This document shows, in pieces, positions 62,545-64,000 of a stretch of 64,000 nucleotides of DNA. The position numbers and the translations under genes are program-made. Positions within the stretch are counted from its first letter, which is position 1; every line of letters starts with the position of its first letter. The stretch covers positions 744,001 to 808,000 of the forward strand of contig NZ_JBHRSH010000001.1 in the NCBI RefSeq assembly GCF_042643165.1. The letters are read 5' to 3'. The stretch comes from Hyphococcus aureus (GTDB lineage Bacteria > Pseudomonadota > Alphaproteobacteria > Caulobacterales > Parvularculaceae). The notes under the pieces are model-generated. The model did not search any database. It was given only the letters and a program-made list of their open reading frames with translations, and was not told the DNA's origin.

Positions 62545-63204
62545 ATGTCAGCGCTCGCCGATTTTGTCGCCGATTCCGGCGCCAAATTCGCCGTGCTGAA
62601 CAACTTCAACTATGGGACCAGATCAGCCGCAGAGCGCTGGACGCCAATGTTCAGCTCCTTCCCCGCGGAAATCGCAGCCTATTACCGGACCGAAAACTGC
62701 GTAAGCGACGATCCCTATATGCGTGCAGCGCTCAGCTCTACGATGCCCGTCCGGTTTCAGGATACAGAGGACAGCCTCCAGCCTAGCGACACAATAGAAG
62801 GCCTGTTCAGCCTGCTGCGAGCCAACAATCTTGTCGACGGTCTCGCCATGCATATTTCAGACAGGCCAGGCCGTCTTACCTATTTCTGCATGGCCTATGA
62901 TTACAGCCTTTCCGACATGTCGGAATTTGAGCTCCGGCGCATCCAGGCCTGCGTTGAAATGTTCGTGCGGCACGCCGGCGACCTTCTGATAACTGACAGT
63001 GTTCGCGAATTATCGCCGAAAGAGCGTCAGATTATCTCCTGCCTCGCGCGCGGCGAGAGCAACAAGCAGATCGCCCGCCGTCTTGATCTTTCCCTGAGCA
63101 CCATCAACACGCTGGTGAACCGCAGCTTTGACAAGCTCGGCGTGAATAACCGGACCGAAGCGGTCATCGCCGCCTGCCGGTCGGGTCTTTCCCTCGTCGC
63201 CTGA
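62545..63204 (+). CDS. LuxR-family transcriptional regulator, autoinducer-binding type (solo 2)
   Basis: 219 aa. The N-terminal 145 residues form a divergent autoinducer-binding-type domain and 152-205 the LuxR HTH (LSPKERQIISCLARGESN; SLSTINTLVNRSFDKLGVNN). In TraR terms Tyr61, Asp70, Pro71 and Gly113 are kept, but Trp57 is Ile and Trp85 is Phe, so the pocket differs from both TraR and its neighbour. The HTH is similar to that of the first gene, suggesting an old duplication. AAGAGA lies before the ATG. Confidence 0.87.
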   Translation: MSALADFVADSGAKFAVLNNFNYGTRSAAERWTPMFSSFPAEIAAYYRTENCVSDDPYMRAALSSTMPVRFQDTEDSLQPSDTIEGLFSLLRANNLVDGLAMHISDRPGRLTYFCMAYDYSLSDMSEFELRRIQACVEMFVRHAGDLLITDSVRELSPKERQIISCLARGESNKQIARRLDLSLSTINTLVNRSFDKLGVNNRTEAVIAACRSGLSLVA

Positions 63205-63218
63205 AGCGGCGCTTTTTT
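63198..63218 (+). terminator. Weak intrinsic terminator after the second luxR
   Basis: CGCC (63198-63201) and GGCG (63208-63211) form a short stem that straddles the luxR stop, followed at 63213-63218 by six T. The stem is short, so efficiency is uncertain. Confidence 0.45.
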
Positions 63219-63296
63219 CTTAGCGATCGGTCTCTTCGCCCAACCAAGGGCGAGTCTTAATATTCTGTAATACTATCTTTTTCTAAATTATCATTC

Positions 63297-63312
63297 CCTA
63301 TATCTATATAGG
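63297..63312. promoter_or_regulatory. 16-bp AT-rich palindrome
   Basis: CCTATAT-CT-ATATAGG is a perfect 7+7 inverted repeat, 15 bases before the start at 63328. It may be an operator or a promoter element of the next gene. Upstream DNA (63219-63296) is AT-rich. Confidence 0.4.
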
Positions 63313-63327
63313 TCAGCCGTCCTAAGA

Positions 63328-63825
63328 ATGTCGGTTATTCACGTGACAGACACCCCCATTGCCCGGGCGTATGACCCGCCGTCCAGACAATGGATAGCGG
63401 CGGGAGAAACCGCGATGGACATCGCCAGTCTTCGCAAAGAGATAACTGAAATTCAGGAAAAGGCCCTGCCGCAGGCAAACCTGCGTGAGGACCATCATGA
63501 GAAGCTGTTCGAAGTCTTCCGCCAGATCGACAGTGAAATCGGCCGTTGCACCCCGGAGAATGAAACAGAAAACGAGACAAGGCTCACCGGCTTGATAGAG
63601 GCGCAAACCATTGTCCTGCGCACCGCCGCATCGCTGCCGGCCCGTTGCTTGCGCGACCTTCTCTACAAGCTGGCCATGTGGCGCTGGGACACCGCTGATC
63701 TTGAGCAGCCCATGGAAGACCTGAACCGCGCCGACGCCATGGCGTATTCAGCATTTTTGGACATCGTCAAAATGCTTGGCGAGCACGATGTTTTGAAAGG
63801 CTTCGACAAGGCGAACTTGCGTTAA
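63328..63825 (+). CDS. Small cytoplasmic protein, unknown
   Basis: 165 aa from the ATG at 63328; an ATG at 63415 (MDIASLRKEI) has GGGAGA upstream and would give 136 aa, and may be the true start. The protein is charged and helical (REDHHEKLFEVFRQIDSEIG; RDLLYKLAMWRWDTADLEQP). No family recognised. It lies downstream of the LuxR pair and behind a palindrome, and is closed by a strong terminator, so it may be a target of that locus. Confidence 0.75.
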   Translation: MSVIHVTDTPIARAYDPPSRQWIAAGETAMDIASLRKEITEIQEKALPQANLREDHHEKLFEVFRQIDSEIGRCTPENETENETRLTGLIEAQTIVLRTAASLPARCLRDLLYKLAMWRWDTADLEQPMEDLNRADAMAYSAFLDIVKMLGEHDVLKGFDKANLR

Positions 63826-63883
63826 TCGGGAAATTTTCTTTCTCCCCCGTCCCGGGAAACGTATTTGTTCAGTCTTGCGAGGG

Positions 63884-63916
63884 AACGCGGCCTCTTCGGA
63901 GGCCGCGTTTTCTTTT
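63884..63916 (+). terminator. Intrinsic terminator with UUCG loop
   Basis: AACGCGGCCTC (63884-63894), loop TTCG, and GAGGCCGCGTT (63899-63909), an 11-bp perfect stem, are followed by TTCTTTT. It ends the 63328-63825 gene. Confidence 0.92.
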
Positions 63917-64000
63917 GTCCGGCTCGCTCCGCTGCGCCACTAAAATAGTTTCAATTTTAACCATCTCTGTTGGCGGATTCTTAGCCCTGACCTGCGAGCA

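Overview
This 64 kb window is GC-rich chromosomal DNA from an alphaproteobacterium, most likely a Caulobacterales, Hyphomonadaceae or Parvularculaceae type. The main reasons are two TTAA-N7-TTAAC boxes that match the CtrA cell-cycle regulator site, an alphaproteobacterial heat-shock promoter (CTTG-N18-CCTATATCCG) in front of rpoH, a 6S RNA beside the 5-formyltetrahydrofolate cyclo-ligase gene, and many small families common in this class (DUF4169, DUF4112, DUF2793, MAPEG). The placement is inferred from gene content only. No tRNA, rRNA, CRISPR array, insertion sequence or integrase was found. Most of the window is ordinary core chromosome with short operons.

Layout. 1-8.7 kb: end of ubiA, msrB, an orphan phage-type tail-fibre gene (DUF2793), an MscS channel, a collagen-like lipoprotein followed by a two-partner-secretion outer-membrane transporter, a winged-helix regulator with a four- to six-helix membrane partner, and a Tat-exported aldo/keto reductase. 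8.7-11.2 kb: an AT-richer island with a secreted protein of unknown family and a secreted astacin-like metalloprotease. 11.2-20.5 kb: two pseudouridine synthases, two L,D-transpeptidases, rpoH, a BrkB-family membrane protein operon, tadA and an acyl-CoA dehydrogenase. 20.5-28.6 kb: small membrane and cytoplasmic proteins, DinB, cupin, a MATE exporter with a hairpin-rich leader, a PEP mutase/isocitrate lyase family enzyme with a NIPSNAP protein, and a Tat-exported SDR.

28.7-37 kb: an RND efflux pair (adaptor and permease), an M61 peptidase, rsmD, and an EreA/ChaN-like exported protein. 37-42 kb: a CtrA box, a small membrane protein resembling XrtV accessory proteins, 6S RNA, an Lrp/AsnC regulator, fau, a YmdB-type phosphodiesterase, a serine hydrolase and a YjhX-type toxin homologue. 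42-53 kb: a cysteine-rich secreted protein, a CaiB/BaiF CoA-transferase, a LysR regulator, an SDR, yebC, a DUF5916 outer-membrane protein, efp and an MBL-fold hydrolase. 53-61.4 kb: an esterase lipoprotein, a protein with two tandem TonB C-terminal domains, lepA, mscL, a nitroreductase, a DsbA/HCCA-type isomerase and mutL. 61.6-64 kb: two tandem LuxR-type regulators with no LuxI, separated by a perfect 20-bp palindrome and a CtrA box, then a small gene of unknown function ending in a strong terminator.

The best leads are the LuxR-solo locus, the collagen-like lipoprotein/TpsB pair, and the secreted-protein/metalloprotease island. The 6S RNA is the clearest non-coding gene.
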